Source of the DNA: Maricaulis sp. | GTDB taxonomy: Bacteria; Pseudomonadota; Alphaproteobacteria; Caulobacterales; Maricaulaceae | DNA: 64,000 bases | NCBI RefSeq assembly: GCF_030149425.1 | Contig: NZ_JASBRQ010000002.1 | Coordinates: 83,787 to 147,786 of the forward strand | Direction of reading: 5' to 3' | Shown here: positions 43,730 to 52,486 of the stretch, one piece after another | Layout of the letters: each line of letters opens with the position of its first letter | How positions within the stretch are numbered: the first letter of the stretch is position 1 | Translations under genes and position numbers: made by a program | Notes under the pieces: generated by a model | What the model saw: only the letters and a program-made list of their open reading frames with translations | Databases searched by the model: none | What the model was told of the DNA's origin: nothing

Positions 43730-44628
43730 GTGTCGCCGTCATCATCCCCACCTTCCGTCGCCCGGACGGGCTCAAAGCCGCCGTCGAAAGTGTGCAGCGG
43801 CAGAGCCGGCCGGCCGATGAAATCATCATTGTCGATAATGCACCGGAAGGCTGCGCCCGGAGCGTCGCGGACGCATTCCGTGATGCCCGCATCCACTACC
43901 TGCACGTGCCCGAGCCCGGCGTTGCCAATGCCCGCAATGCCGGCCTGGCGATGACCGAGGCGCGCTATATCGCCTTCCTCGATGATGATGAGATCGCGTC
44001 GGAACACTGGCTAGCCGCCCTGTTGCACAGCCAGGCCGCCCTCGATGTCGCCGTCGTGTTCGGCCCGCTCCAGGCCCGGACCAAGGCGCGCGGACGACTG
44101 CGCCAGAACTTGCTCAACCGGCTTTATTCACGACCGGGTCCGGACGAGGACCAGCGCCTGGACAAGCCCTATGGCTGCGGCAATTCCCTGATTGATCGCA
44201 ATGCGGTCAAGATCGGCTCGAGGCCGTTTGATACCGCCCTGAACGAGACCGGCGGCGAAGATGATGCCTTTTTCGCCATGCTGCAGGACGAGGGCGCCCG
44301 CTTCGGCTGGGCCAGCCAGGCCCATGCGATCGAGTGCGTCGATCCCAGGCGTGCGGGCTGGACTTACATGCTTTCGCGCAGTTTCGCCTTCGGTCAGGGA
44401 CCGAGCCAGACCTGTGCCCATGGACCGCGCCCGGACTGGCTCGGCGTTGCCCGCTGGATGGCGATAGGAGTTGTGCAACTGGCCGTGTTTGCGCCGCTGG
44501 CAGTGATCGTCAGCGCCATCAATGCGCGTCAGGGTGCGAGCTTTATCGACCGTACAGCGCAGGCCGCTGGCAAGATTTGCTGGTTCGACCGCTTCTCGCC
44601 GCGCTTTTACGGCCGCGCCGCCAGCTAG
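43726..44628 (+). CDS. Second family 2 glycosyltransferase of the holdfast operon
   Basis: A 300-residue GT-A enzyme: V-A-V-I-I-P-T-F-R-R at the N-terminus, I-I-I-V-D-N-A, the metal-binding F-L-D-D-D-E (about residue 83-88) and the acceptor motif G-G-E-D-D-A-F-F. A hydrophobic C-terminal helix (VVQLAVFAPLAVIVSAI) may anchor it. Caulobacter HfsL is a GT2 but lies outside the core cluster, so the assignment is open. ATGA overlap with hfsH; its stop shares CTAG with the convergent hfsC-like gene. Confidence 0.83.
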   Translation: MSVAVIIPTFRRPDGLKAAVESVQRQSRPADEIIIVDNAPEGCARSVADAFRDARIHYLHVPEPGVANARNAGLAMTEARYIAFLDDDEIASEHWLAALLHSQAALDVAVVFGPLQARTKARGRLRQNLLNRLYSRPGPDEDQRLDKPYGCGNSLIDRNAVKIGSRPFDTALNETGGEDDAFFAMLQDEGARFGWASQAHAIECVDPRRAGWTYMLSRSFAFGQGPSQTCAHGPRPDWLGVARWMAIGVVQLAVFAPLAVIVSAINARQGASFIDRTAQAAGKICWFDRFSPRFYGRAAS

Positions 44629-45884
44629 GCGCGGCGCCGGGCCAGGGCCGCGGCCGTGGCCACGAACAGCACCCAGCTCAACCCGTTCTGCTCCAGCAGA
44701 TTGCTTTCGGAGATGGAGACCAGGCCGAACATGGCCAGGAAGGGCAAGGCCCAATAGGCCTCACCGCCGGTAAACATGCGGCCGAGCGCGCGGGCCATTG
44801 CTTGCAGATAGACCAGCGCCATCAGGATGACGCCGGGCAGGCCGATCGCCAGAGCCGTTTCAATCCAGCCATTATGCGCGGTCGGCACATCCCAGGCGGT
44901 TTCCTGGCGGACCCAGAAAACCGGCCCGTTATCGGCGGCCCAGAAGGCATTATAGCCATACCCCGTCCACGGCGCGGACTGGACCTCGCGGATCAGCGCC
45001 GCCCAGATTTCGGTCCGCCCGGTCAGGGTCGCATCCCGGCCAAGCAATTCGAGCATTTCCAGCGGCGCGATGAGCAGGATCAGGATTGCCAGGGCAAAAC
45101 CGCACACGGCCAGCGTCAGGCACATGACCGCGAAACCGAACCCCTGGCGGCAAAAACCAACCAAGGCGACCAGTCCACACCCCAATGCCCAGGCCAGGAG
45201 CGCCGTCTTGGAGGTCGACAGAACAACAAGGGCGCTGCACAACACCGCCGCCCCGGCCCAGAGCCAGGCCCGGCGCGGGTCATTGTTCAGCGCTGCCAAG
45301 GCGGCGACACTGCCCCAGGCCATCATCGCACCGAGGGTGTTTTTCTCCCACCAGACGCCTTTCCAGGCCCCGGCATGCACCGCCTGGTCGACACCGAGGG
45401 ACGGCATCAGAACAGCCATCAGGGTGGAGGCGACAGCAAGGCTGGCAAAGACAGAAGCAATCAGGGTGATCAGAACCGGCCAGTCCCAGCGCGAGGCCAG
45501 CCAGAGACCGAACAGCGTGGTCATGAACAGGGCAAAGCCGCGGCGCAGGGAGACATCCGGCGCCACGGACCAGACAACCGAGACAAGCGTCAGACCGGCG
45601 AGTGCAAGAATAGCGGGTGAACGCAGCAATGCTGCGACTGTCCGTCCCGGATGCAGGGCCATGAAGACCAGTGTGAGGGCGTAAACCGGCAGCCAGATCA
45701 GGCGCAGGACCACCGAGCTCTCAGGATCGGCAGGATCGGCAAAGAACGGGCCCACCAGGCCCTGGGAAAACAGGAAGAGCGCGATGAATGCACCAGCGCG
45801 CTCAATGGCCCCACCGAGCGGTAAGGACGGGGCCTGTCGCAAGGCCTCAAGCAAGGGTGGACGGATGATAACCGCGCGGCTCAT
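44625..45884 (-). CDS. hfsC: Holdfast polysaccharide polymerase (Wzy / O-antigen ligase fold, HfsC-like)
   Basis: A 419-residue inner-membrane protein with about ten hydrophobic helices and the Wzy_C/O-antigen-ligase motifs L-T-G-R-T-E-I-W (about residue 295), T-G-Y-G-Y-N-A-F-W and A-H-N-G-W-I-E in a large periplasmic loop, followed by three more helices. It would polymerise repeat units in the periplasm. Its ATG overlaps the hfsB stop (ATGA). Confidence 0.83.
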   Translation of the reverse strand: MSRAVIIRPPLLEALRQAPSLPLGGAIERAGAFIALFLFSQGLVGPFFADPADPESSVVLRLIWLPVYALTLVFMALHPGRTVAALLRSPAILALAGLTLVSVVWSVAPDVSLRRGFALFMTTLFGLWLASRWDWPVLITLIASVFASLAVASTLMAVLMPSLGVDQAVHAGAWKGVWWEKNTLGAMMAWGSVAALAALNNDPRRAWLWAGAAVLCSALVVLSTSKTALLAWALGCGLVALVGFCRQGFGFAVMCLTLAVCGFALAILILLIAPLEMLELLGRDATLTGRTEIWAALIREVQSAPWTGYGYNAFWAADNGPVFWVRQETAWDVPTAHNGWIETALAIGLPGVILMALVYLQAMARALGRMFTGGEAYWALPFLAMFGLVSISESNLLEQNGLSWVLFVATAAALARRRA

Positions 45885-46501
45885 GCCGCCTGCCCGGCCT
45901 CGGCGGCTCGGTTGACGATGACCCCGGCAACCACGCCGCCAGCGGCCTCGATTGCCTCGCGGCGGGCCATCAGAGAGGCCTGGTCATGCTGGCGCGCATC
46001 GGCCACCAGGATCACGCCATCCACATCCGGCGCCAGCACCAGCGGCGCCCGCGACTGCCCCGGCGCATCGATAATGGCCAGATCAATGGCCTCACGCAGG
46101 GCCTGCCAATAGTCGGGCGTCGTCCTCAAGCGGGCTTTGAGCTGGGTTTGCGGCGCCGTCTGGATTTCGCTGACAAAGAGTTGCGGCTGGGTCGACTCGC
46201 GCATCACAAGGCGCGAGCCCGTGCCCAGCTGCCACGGTGTCTGGCGGCCAAAACTGGCATCGAAGGCCTCGCCGCGAACACGGGTGGCCCGTGCCTGGGC
46301 AGTATCGGTGAAGTCGAGATCAAACAGCCAGACACCCCGCGCCGCACGCTGGGCGCACAGGCGGGACAGCTCGCGGGCAACCGTAGAGGCCCCGGCCCCA
46401 CGCGATCCGCCCATCACCATGAGCACACGCCCGACCCCGCCCGGACGGGCGATCGGCTCAAACTGGTCAACCAGTCCGGCAAGTTCGGAAGCCAAATTCA
46501 T
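45881..46501 (-). CDS. hfsB: CpsD/ParA-like ATPase-fold protein with degenerate P-loop (HfsB-like)
   Basis: A 206-residue MinD/BY-kinase-type fold. The Walker A region is G-G-S-R-G-A-G-A-S-T (31-40), with Ala38 where canonical loops have Lys; Walker A' is W-L-F-D-L-D-F and Walker B is L-A-I-I-D-A-P-G. There is no C-terminal tyrosine cluster, so classical BY-kinase autophosphorylation is unlikely. It probably partners the Wzz-type protein encoded upstream in regulating export, as a split Wzc. Confidence 0.8.
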   Translation of the reverse strand: MNLASELAGLVDQFEPIARPGGVGRVLMVMGGSRGAGASTVARELSRLCAQRAARGVWLFDLDFTDTAQARATRVRGEAFDASFGRQTPWQLGTGSRLVMRESTQPQLFVSEIQTAPQTQLKARLRTTPDYWQALREAIDLAIIDAPGQSRAPLVLAPDVDGVILVADARQHDQASLMARREAIEAAGGVVAGVIVNRAAEAGQAA

Positions 46502-46567
46502 CAGACGTCCACGCAGGCGATTCGTTACAACCGCTCCAAACTGCCCAATTCGTGGTTAACGTCCCGC

Positions 46568-48145
46568 TTACGCTCGGCGTTCTGCAACACGCGCCAGGAT
46601 CGGCAAATCGCCGTAGGAGACCGGCGGAGGATGCGGCACATTGGCCGCCGCGGCTGCGGGTTGCGGATAAGGCGTGGCAGCCGGCGCGGCCATGGCTGGC
46701 GGCGCATGGGTTGGCGCCGCATAGGCTGGCGGCTGGGAATAGGCCGGGCGACGGGCGCGCAGATGGGCTTCCCAATACCCGCGCAACAGCCCGGTCATCA
46801 GGGCAATGCCGCCGGACAATACAACAACGGCAATCAGGGCCAGCTTCTTCAGCGACGAGCCCTGCAACGGCGGCGCAGCGCGGTCAAACACGCGTACCGC
46901 ATCGGCGGCACCGGGGCCGAGAGAGCGGCGCGCCGCCGCGATGGCTTCCTGTCCGGCCAGCAGGCTGGCTGTAGCCTCGGCGGCGGAGACATTTTGCGAC
47001 AACCGGGTAAAGGCCGGTTCGAGATCGCGCAGACGGGACACCTCGGCCTGGGCCGCAATCAACTGACGCTCCAGTACGGCGACACGATTGGCCTCGGCCT
47101 GGGCATTGGCGCGGCGCGTGGCGAGATCGGTTTCCATCGCCTGGCGAACCGGGTTCACACCGGTGCGCTGCTGACCCAGACCGACGGCACCTCCGGCAGC
47201 GAGCAAGCCTTCAATGGCTTCGATTTCACGATCCAGTGCAACAACCGGAGGCGCTCCGGGCTGATAGCGCGAGAGCAATTGTTCACGCTCGACACGGCGC
47301 TCGAGCAATAGATTGGTCGCGCCGTTCTCGACATAGAGCTGGATGCTCTCGGGAATATTGGCGAGGCGCGCCTGCAGGGCATTGGCACCGGCATTGGCGG
47401 CGTCGCGCTCGGCCCCGGCGAGGCGGAGCCGATCCTGGATGGCGCTGACACTGGTTTCCGCGGCCAGCTTGTCACTATCGAAATTGGCCAGCTGGTTGGA
47501 GGTCAAAAACGCGTCCAGCGAGGACTGCGCCTCACGCACGGCGATATCGGCCTGGCTGCGCCGCTCGGTCAGAGTGGATACGCCCGCCTCGACCAGCACT
47601 TGCTGGCGATAAGCGAGATAGGAATCGACCACCGCATTGAGCACCAGCGCCGCCCTGTCCGGATCTGCGGCTTCATAACGGGCGATCAGAGCCGAGGAAT
47701 TCGGCTCCCGGCTGATCGACAAACCGGACTGCAGCGCCTTGCGCGCCGCGCGATCGGCATCGCCAACCACCGGTTCGCCGAGCACGGCTGCTGTGCCAAG
47801 CGTCTGAATCGCCAGGCGCTGAACCGCATCGGAGCCCAGCAATTCGCTTTCCGACTGCATGATCTGATCGAGCATGAACGCGCCGCCCGCGCCGGCCGCA
47901 GAGGGTGTCGGATCATTTTCGAGCAGGACGAGGAGACGCGACTCGGCCTCATAGCTCGGCTTTACCAGGAGCAGGACAGCAGCCACGCCGGCTGCAAAAA
48001 GAACCGCGAAAATCAGCGCGATAAAGCCCTTTTGTCCCCACACCAAGGCAAAGACATCAAACAGGTCTAGCCCCTCCCGGTTACCGCCGCCAGGAGGCGG
48101 GGCGGAACCGGCGGGCGCACCGGGATAATCATGAACGCGCGTCAT
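46568..48145 (-). CDS. hfsA: Holdfast Wzz/GNVR-type chain-length and export protein (HfsA-like)
   Basis: A 525-residue inner-membrane protein. The first membrane helix is at about residues 40-60 (FIALIFAVLFAAGVAAVLLL), followed by the Wzz periplasmic start (Y-E-A-E-S-R-L-L-V-L), a long coiled-coil-rich region (about 190-410), a second helix near 430-450 (LALIAVVVLSGGIALMTGL) and a cytosolic Pro/Ala/Tyr-rich tail of about 65 residues. There is no kinase domain fused; the ATPase-fold partner is the next gene, 66 bases downstream. Diverges from hfsD. Confidence 0.84.
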   Translation of the reverse strand: MTRVHDYPGAPAGSAPPPGGGNREGLDLFDVFALVWGQKGFIALIFAVLFAAGVAAVLLLVKPSYEAESRLLVLLENDPTPSAAGAGGAFMLDQIMQSESELLGSDAVQRLAIQTLGTAAVLGEPVVGDADRAARKALQSGLSISREPNSSALIARYEAADPDRAALVLNAVVDSYLAYRQQVLVEAGVSTLTERRSQADIAVREAQSSLDAFLTSNQLANFDSDKLAAETSVSAIQDRLRLAGAERDAANAGANALQARLANIPESIQLYVENGATNLLLERRVEREQLLSRYQPGAPPVVALDREIEAIEGLLAAGGAVGLGQQRTGVNPVRQAMETDLATRRANAQAEANRVAVLERQLIAAQAEVSRLRDLEPAFTRLSQNVSAAEATASLLAGQEAIAAARRSLGPGAADAVRVFDRAAPPLQGSSLKKLALIAVVVLSGGIALMTGLLRGYWEAHLRARRPAYSQPPAYAAPTHAPPAMAAPAATPYPQPAAAAANVPHPPPVSYGDLPILARVAERRA

Positions 48146-48233
48146 GGGCTTAATAGAAGGCGGGCCCGCTTAATTTTTTCTTATCCAAAGCAACGCGAAA
48201 TAGCGGCGAAACAGCAATCTTTGAGGATAGTCT

Positions 48234-48965
48234 ATGCGCGCGTCCCGCCTCGGCCTGACCATCGCCGTCTCTCTCGGCCTTGCGGCCTGCGCCAGCTCCG
48301 GTTCTCAAGCCCCCCACCCCGACCCGGACTGGGCAGGCCGCTTCGCCGCCTGGCAGGACACTGATCCGGCCTACCGGTTTTTCCCGGGTGACAGCATTGT
48401 GGTGACGGTTCATTCCGCCCCCGAACTCTCCGGCACAGTACCGATCGGCCCGGATGGCCGCGTCAGCCTTCCGCTGCTCGGCAATGTCATGGTCGCCAAT
48501 CGTACCGATTACGAGATTGCCGGTGTCGTCGCCGACGCCTACGCCCAGTCGGTACTGGTCTCCCCGATCGTCGAGGTCCGCAGAGGCGAGCTCGGCCCGC
48601 AGAATATTGTCGTGGGTGGCGAAGTCACCAATCCGGGCCTGGTGGAAATGACCGGCCCGATCGGAGCGCTGGAAGCGGTGATGCTGGCCGGTGGCTTCCG
48701 CAACACCGCGGCGCGCGGCGAAGTCGTCGTCCTGCGCCGTCAGCCGGGTGGACGCCTGATGATGCGGGTGGTGAATGTGCGCCAGGCGCTCAATGGACGC
48801 CCGGGCGCCGACCAGATCCAGCTCAGACGCCATGACCTGGTCTTCGTGCCCCGCTCGACCGTGGCGGAAGTAACGAATTTCGTTGAGCAATACGTCTATG
48901 GCGTCCTGCCGCTCGATCAGGCGCTGTCCTTCGCGATCGCCGACGCGATCAACGATAACAACTAG
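48234..48965 (+). CDS. hfsD: Holdfast outer-membrane export lipoprotein (Wza-type, HfsD-like)
   Basis: A 243-residue lipoprotein with lipobox L-A-A-C (Cys19). The polysaccharide export (PES) domain begins Y-R-F-F-P-G-D-S-I-V-V-T-V and contains I-G-P-D-G-R-V-S-L-P-L-L-G, followed by SLBB-like repeats (VVVGGEVTNPG; VEMTGPIGALEAVMLAGGF). It is shorter than E. coli Wza (about 380), matching single-SLBB exporters. The ATG follows TTGAGGATAG. It faces away from hfsA with 88 bases between. Confidence 0.86.
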   Translation: MRASRLGLTIAVSLGLAACASSGSQAPHPDPDWAGRFAAWQDTDPAYRFFPGDSIVVTVHSAPELSGTVPIGPDGRVSLPLLGNVMVANRTDYEIAGVVADAYAQSVLVSPIVEVRRGELGPQNIVVGGEVTNPGLVEMTGPIGALEAVMLAGGFRNTAARGEVVVLRRQPGGRLMMRVVNVRQALNGRPGADQIQLRRHDLVFVPRSTVAEVTNFVEQYVYGVLPLDQALSFAIADAINDNN

Positions 48966-49262
48966 CTGGTCGAACCGGATATCCGGACCGCGGGTCACCA
49001 AACCCGGTCAATGGGCCTGACACGCTGCGCGACAAGCCATTCGTGTAACTATTTAATCAAAAGAAAACACGGGCCAGGAGCGGTGCTCAACCAACCCGGT
49101 CTCCGGATCAGGCCGGAGCGAAGCGATGACGCACAAACCCTCTCGTGGTCCTGACTTGCGTCAGGATGGGGGCGCCAATGGCCAGCATCACACACCCAGT
49201 CCGTCAGCCGGCGAGCAGCTCCCCCCGCTCGCCAGCACATCCGGACAGGTTGGCTTTTCCGC
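48966..49262. other. Intergenic region after hfsD
   Basis: About 300 bases without a gene I can support. I see no clear terminator hairpin with a T-run or recognisable operator, only short GC-rich inverted pieces. Confidence 0.5.
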
Positions 49263-49535
49263 TTAGTGGCGGGTGGCCAGCCATTCGCGCGCAGCTTTCT
49301 GCGCATTGGCGATGTCGAGATTGGACATCTGGTCAGAGATTTCCTGGCGATAATATTTCGCCGGCTCTGAACCCATGAGGGCTGCCAGATTGAACCATTT
49401 GTGAGCTTCGATGTAATCGATTTCGCCGCCTTGGCCGGTCGAATACAAAATGCCCAGCTTGCAGAGATCTTCGCCCGTCGGGTCCGTGCTGACGGCTTCG
49501 TGGGCTTGTGCGGTTTCAACGTCCGTAAACGCCAT
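49263..49535 (-). CDS. Sel1-repeat small protein
   Basis: A 90-residue cytosolic protein with one Sel1-like helical pair: L-G-I-L-Y-S-T-G-Q-G-G-E-I-D-Y-I-E-A-H-K-W-F-N-L-A-A read in order at about residues 27-52, then a second helix ending AREWLATRH. Such Sel1-type modules mediate protein contacts. The ATG at 49535 has AGGGGAAG just upstream. It stands alone with an AT-rich promoter region (49640-49690). Confidence 0.75.
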   Translation of the reverse strand: MAFTDVETAQAHEAVSTDPTGEDLCKLGILYSTGQGGEIDYIEAHKWFNLAALMGSEPAKYYRQEISDQMSNLDIANAQKAAREWLATRH

Positions 49536-49696
49536 AGGTCTTCCCCTGTACTACTCGGCGAATGCGATCTTTTTAGATCTGTCATTCGCGCCACCATCCT
49601 GTCCGAATGCCTTCGAACATTTGCGATGTTGACGACAGAGGATTGCATTAAGGTTAAGAGAAATCGGGAAAATTCCGCCTTAAACCTTTAAATCGG

Positions 49697-51289
49697 TTAG
49701 ACTTTCTTGCCCAAGAATAAACGGCTCAAACTGGCGTCAATCGCTCGCAAACGACTGGCGGACCGGATGAGCGGCGAGGTCGATATCCGGATAATGCTCA
49801 AAAGCAGGACCATGGCAGCCGAGATCATGGCGGCGATGACGCCGTGAATATCGCGCTTCTCGATCGCGCCTTGGCTCACCGGCTGGGCCGTGTCGACGTC
49901 GAGCAATCCATACATCGCCGGTCCGGCGGTTTCATGAAGGATGAGAACGCCCGGCCCTACTTCGCGCACCAGCACATAAAGCTCGCGCGCCTGATCCAAC
50001 GCGCCCAGGGCATCGAGCGTCCGGATGGTCAGGGTCGCACTGGTGCGGCTGCGGATGGAGTCGATATAGGCCAGACCGGTCCGTAACCGCCCGGCCAGGG
50101 CTTCATCCTCGACGGGCACCACACCCTGAAGCCGGCGCGACACGCGCTGCGGGGTCGCATAGGCCGTGTCGGGGCGGAATTCGGCCATCGCGGCGGCCGC
50201 GATCAGATCCTGCGGTGATACGAGTTCCGTGAGCAGATCGCGCAGCTCGGCTTCCAGCGCCGGGGACAGGCGTCCCGCCCCATATCCGGCCCGGATGATC
50301 TCGGCACCTTCGCGGCTCGGCGTCGCCTGGCCGCCAAGATCGACAAAACCGGCCTCGACCGCGGAGAGCGCAAACAGGAAGGGATCGAAGCGCTCGCGTG
50401 GCAGCGTGATCCGGGCACAGGCCTCACCAAAGGAACGCTGCGCCCCGGGGGCGCGGCAAAGCTGCTGCACGAAATGACGCGTGCCACCGTAAAGCCGGGT
50501 CGCGCCCGCCTGGCGGCGCGACAGCCCCGGCAGGCTCAACAATTCCAGCTGCCCGGCCTCATTGCCGGTAAAGAAGGCCTGGGCCTGCTCGCTGGCGAGA
50601 TCCCAGCGCGGGCGGGCCGCCTCGTAACGCTGGCGCAGGCTCGCCGGTGCGAACACAATCTCCGGCGGTTCCAGGTCCAACCGCGCAGCCTCCCGGTAGG
50701 CGGTTCTCAAGGCAAGGCTCAAAGCCTGTTCGCGCTGCTGTACCGGCCGTGCACGCAGCTCGGCATCCAGCTCCCGCGGATCGCGCCCAGGTGACATCAG
50801 GCGCAAGGCCAGCTCATCGCGCCCGATCCAATACGGTCCGATCGAGGCCCAGGCGGCGAACCGGTCAATATCCGGCCTGCGGCGCAGATCGCCATCAAGG
50901 GCATCGCTCATACCGGCGATCCAGCTGTCAAAGGCACCGCCCGTATCATCCGTGCGATGCTCCTCGATCAGGCGTTCAACGCGCTCGCCGAAATCGGTCG
51001 GAACCGGCGCGACCGCATCAATGCCGCCCAGATCATCGACAATCTGCAGCGCGAACCAGCCCGCCACACCCAGCGATGCCAGAAGCCAGGCCGGCTGAAA
51101 GCCCTTCAGCAGCGACTTCCAGAGCAGCCAGAACAGCATGCCGATCAACGGGGCCTGAGCAAAACCGCGTGTTTCCTCGAGCGTCTTTTCGGTACGCGCA
51201 AGCCGGCGCGCCTCGACCTCCGTCAGGCCGGCGCGGCGAAACTTTGCAGCATTTGTTGATTGGCGGTCCGGCCCGCTCGCTTCGGCCAT
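49697..51289 (-). CDS. Uncharacterised membrane protein (530 aa)
   Basis: Family not recognised. Two N-terminal hydrophobic segments (about 45-85; PLIGMLFWLLWKSLL and AWLLASLGVAGWFAL) and one near the C-terminus (GVIAAMISAAMVLLLSII) flank a large, mostly helical Arg/Glu-rich central domain of about 380 residues, likely periplasmic. The start at 51289 is chosen for GGGGACG upstream; a GTG at 51304 would add five residues. Confidence 0.62.
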   Translation of the reverse strand: MAEASGPDRQSTNAAKFRRAGLTEVEARRLARTEKTLEETRGFAQAPLIGMLFWLLWKSLLKGFQPAWLLASLGVAGWFALQIVDDLGGIDAVAPVPTDFGERVERLIEEHRTDDTGGAFDSWIAGMSDALDGDLRRRPDIDRFAAWASIGPYWIGRDELALRLMSPGRDPRELDAELRARPVQQREQALSLALRTAYREAARLDLEPPEIVFAPASLRQRYEAARPRWDLASEQAQAFFTGNEAGQLELLSLPGLSRRQAGATRLYGGTRHFVQQLCRAPGAQRSFGEACARITLPRERFDPFLFALSAVEAGFVDLGGQATPSREGAEIIRAGYGAGRLSPALEAELRDLLTELVSPQDLIAAAAMAEFRPDTAYATPQRVSRRLQGVVPVEDEALAGRLRTGLAYIDSIRSRTSATLTIRTLDALGALDQARELYVLVREVGPGVLILHETAGPAMYGLLDVDTAQPVSQGAIEKRDIHGVIAAMISAAMVLLLSIIRISTSPLIRSASRLRAIDASLSRLFLGKKV

Positions 51290-51502
51290 GATCGTCCCCA
51301 GCACTCCCCGGGCCCGACATTTCTCCGGAATGTGGCCTAATGCAAGCGCTTACCCGTGCCGGGCGAAACCAGGAGCGGATTACGCGGCTTCAAACCCAGT
51401 CTTACTGCAGCTGTTTATGTGCATGCGACGTTCCGGCGCTTGGCACAGGGCCGTCAAAGCCTTATCCCAAGGCGCAATTATACAGACAATGAAGGCCGAG
51501 CG

Positions 51503-52450
51503 ATGACCGCGACAGATTCCCTCACCCGTTTCCCGCCCGTTTCCATGAAACTGCAGAAGAGCGACCCGAAAGCTTTCGCGCACGAGCTGGGCAAGAGTTT
51601 CCGGGAATATGGATTTGCAGCGATTGCCGATCATGGTCTCGACCAGGCTCTGATCGACCGCGCCTACGAGGTGGCCGCCAAATTCTTCGCCCTGCCCGAA
51701 GAAACCAAGCTGAAATACTTCATCAAGAATGGCGGCGGCGCGCGCGGCTACACTCCGTTCGGTACCGAGATCGCGAAAGACGCCCAGCACGTGGATCTGA
51801 AGGAATTCTGGCATGTCGGCCGCGACCTGCCGGCCGGCCACCCTTATGAAAAGGATATGGCGCCGAATGTGGTTCCTGAAGAGGTGGAAGAATGGGTCGA
51901 GGTGATCCATGCGCTTTACGCCGCCTTTGACGAGCTCGGCCGGCATGTGCTGCGGGCCATCGCCACCGACCTCGGCCTCGACGAAGATTTCTTCGATGAC
52001 ACCGTTCGGGACGGCAATTCGGTCATGCGCCTGCTGCACTACCCGCCGGTCCAGGGCGATACAGGGGGCTCCATCCGCGCCGAGGCGCATGGCGACATCA
52101 ACACCATCACCCTGCTGCTGGGCGCCGATGAGCCGGGCCTGCAGGTGATGACGCGTGAAGGCGAATGGGTCGATATGAACCCGCCGGCCGGCTGCCTGGC
52201 GGTCAATATGGGCGATATGCTGTCGCGCTCGACCAATGGCGTCCTGCCCTCGACGCAGCACCGGGTCATCAACCCGAAGGGCGCGCGCACGGAACATTCG
52301 CGCTATTCCATGCCCTTCTTCCTGCACTACCGCCCGGACTACCTGATCGAGACCCTGCCGGGCTGCGAACGCGAAGGCGTGGACAGTCCCGAGCCAATCA
52401 CGGCACACGATTTCCTGCATCAGCGTCTCAAGGAAATCGGCTTGATGTAA
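51503..52450 (+). CDS. 2-oxoglutarate/Fe(II)-dependent oxygenase, isopenicillin N synthase-like
   Basis: A 315-residue enzyme with the N-terminal DIOX_N region (EYGFAAIADHGL) and the double-stranded beta-helix core. Iron ligands are His196 and Asp198 in A-H-G-D-I-N-T-I-T and His253 in S-T-Q-H-R-V; the R-x-S co-substrate motif is Arg267-Tyr-Ser269. These oxygenases hydroxylate or desaturate small molecules; the substrate is unknown. The ATG at 51503 follows GAAGGCCGAG. Confidence 0.9.
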   Translation: MTATDSLTRFPPVSMKLQKSDPKAFAHELGKSFREYGFAAIADHGLDQALIDRAYEVAAKFFALPEETKLKYFIKNGGGARGYTPFGTEIAKDAQHVDLKEFWHVGRDLPAGHPYEKDMAPNVVPEEVEEWVEVIHALYAAFDELGRHVLRAIATDLGLDEDFFDDTVRDGNSVMRLLHYPPVQGDTGGSIRAEAHGDINTITLLLGADEPGLQVMTREGEWVDMNPPAGCLAVNMGDMLSRSTNGVLPSTQHRVINPKGARTEHSRYSMPFFLHYRPDYLIETLPGCEREGVDSPEPITAHDFLHQRLKEIGLM

Positions 52451-52486
52451 GATCCGGCCCGCCCGGGCCGAGCCCTGTTCCGGCCC

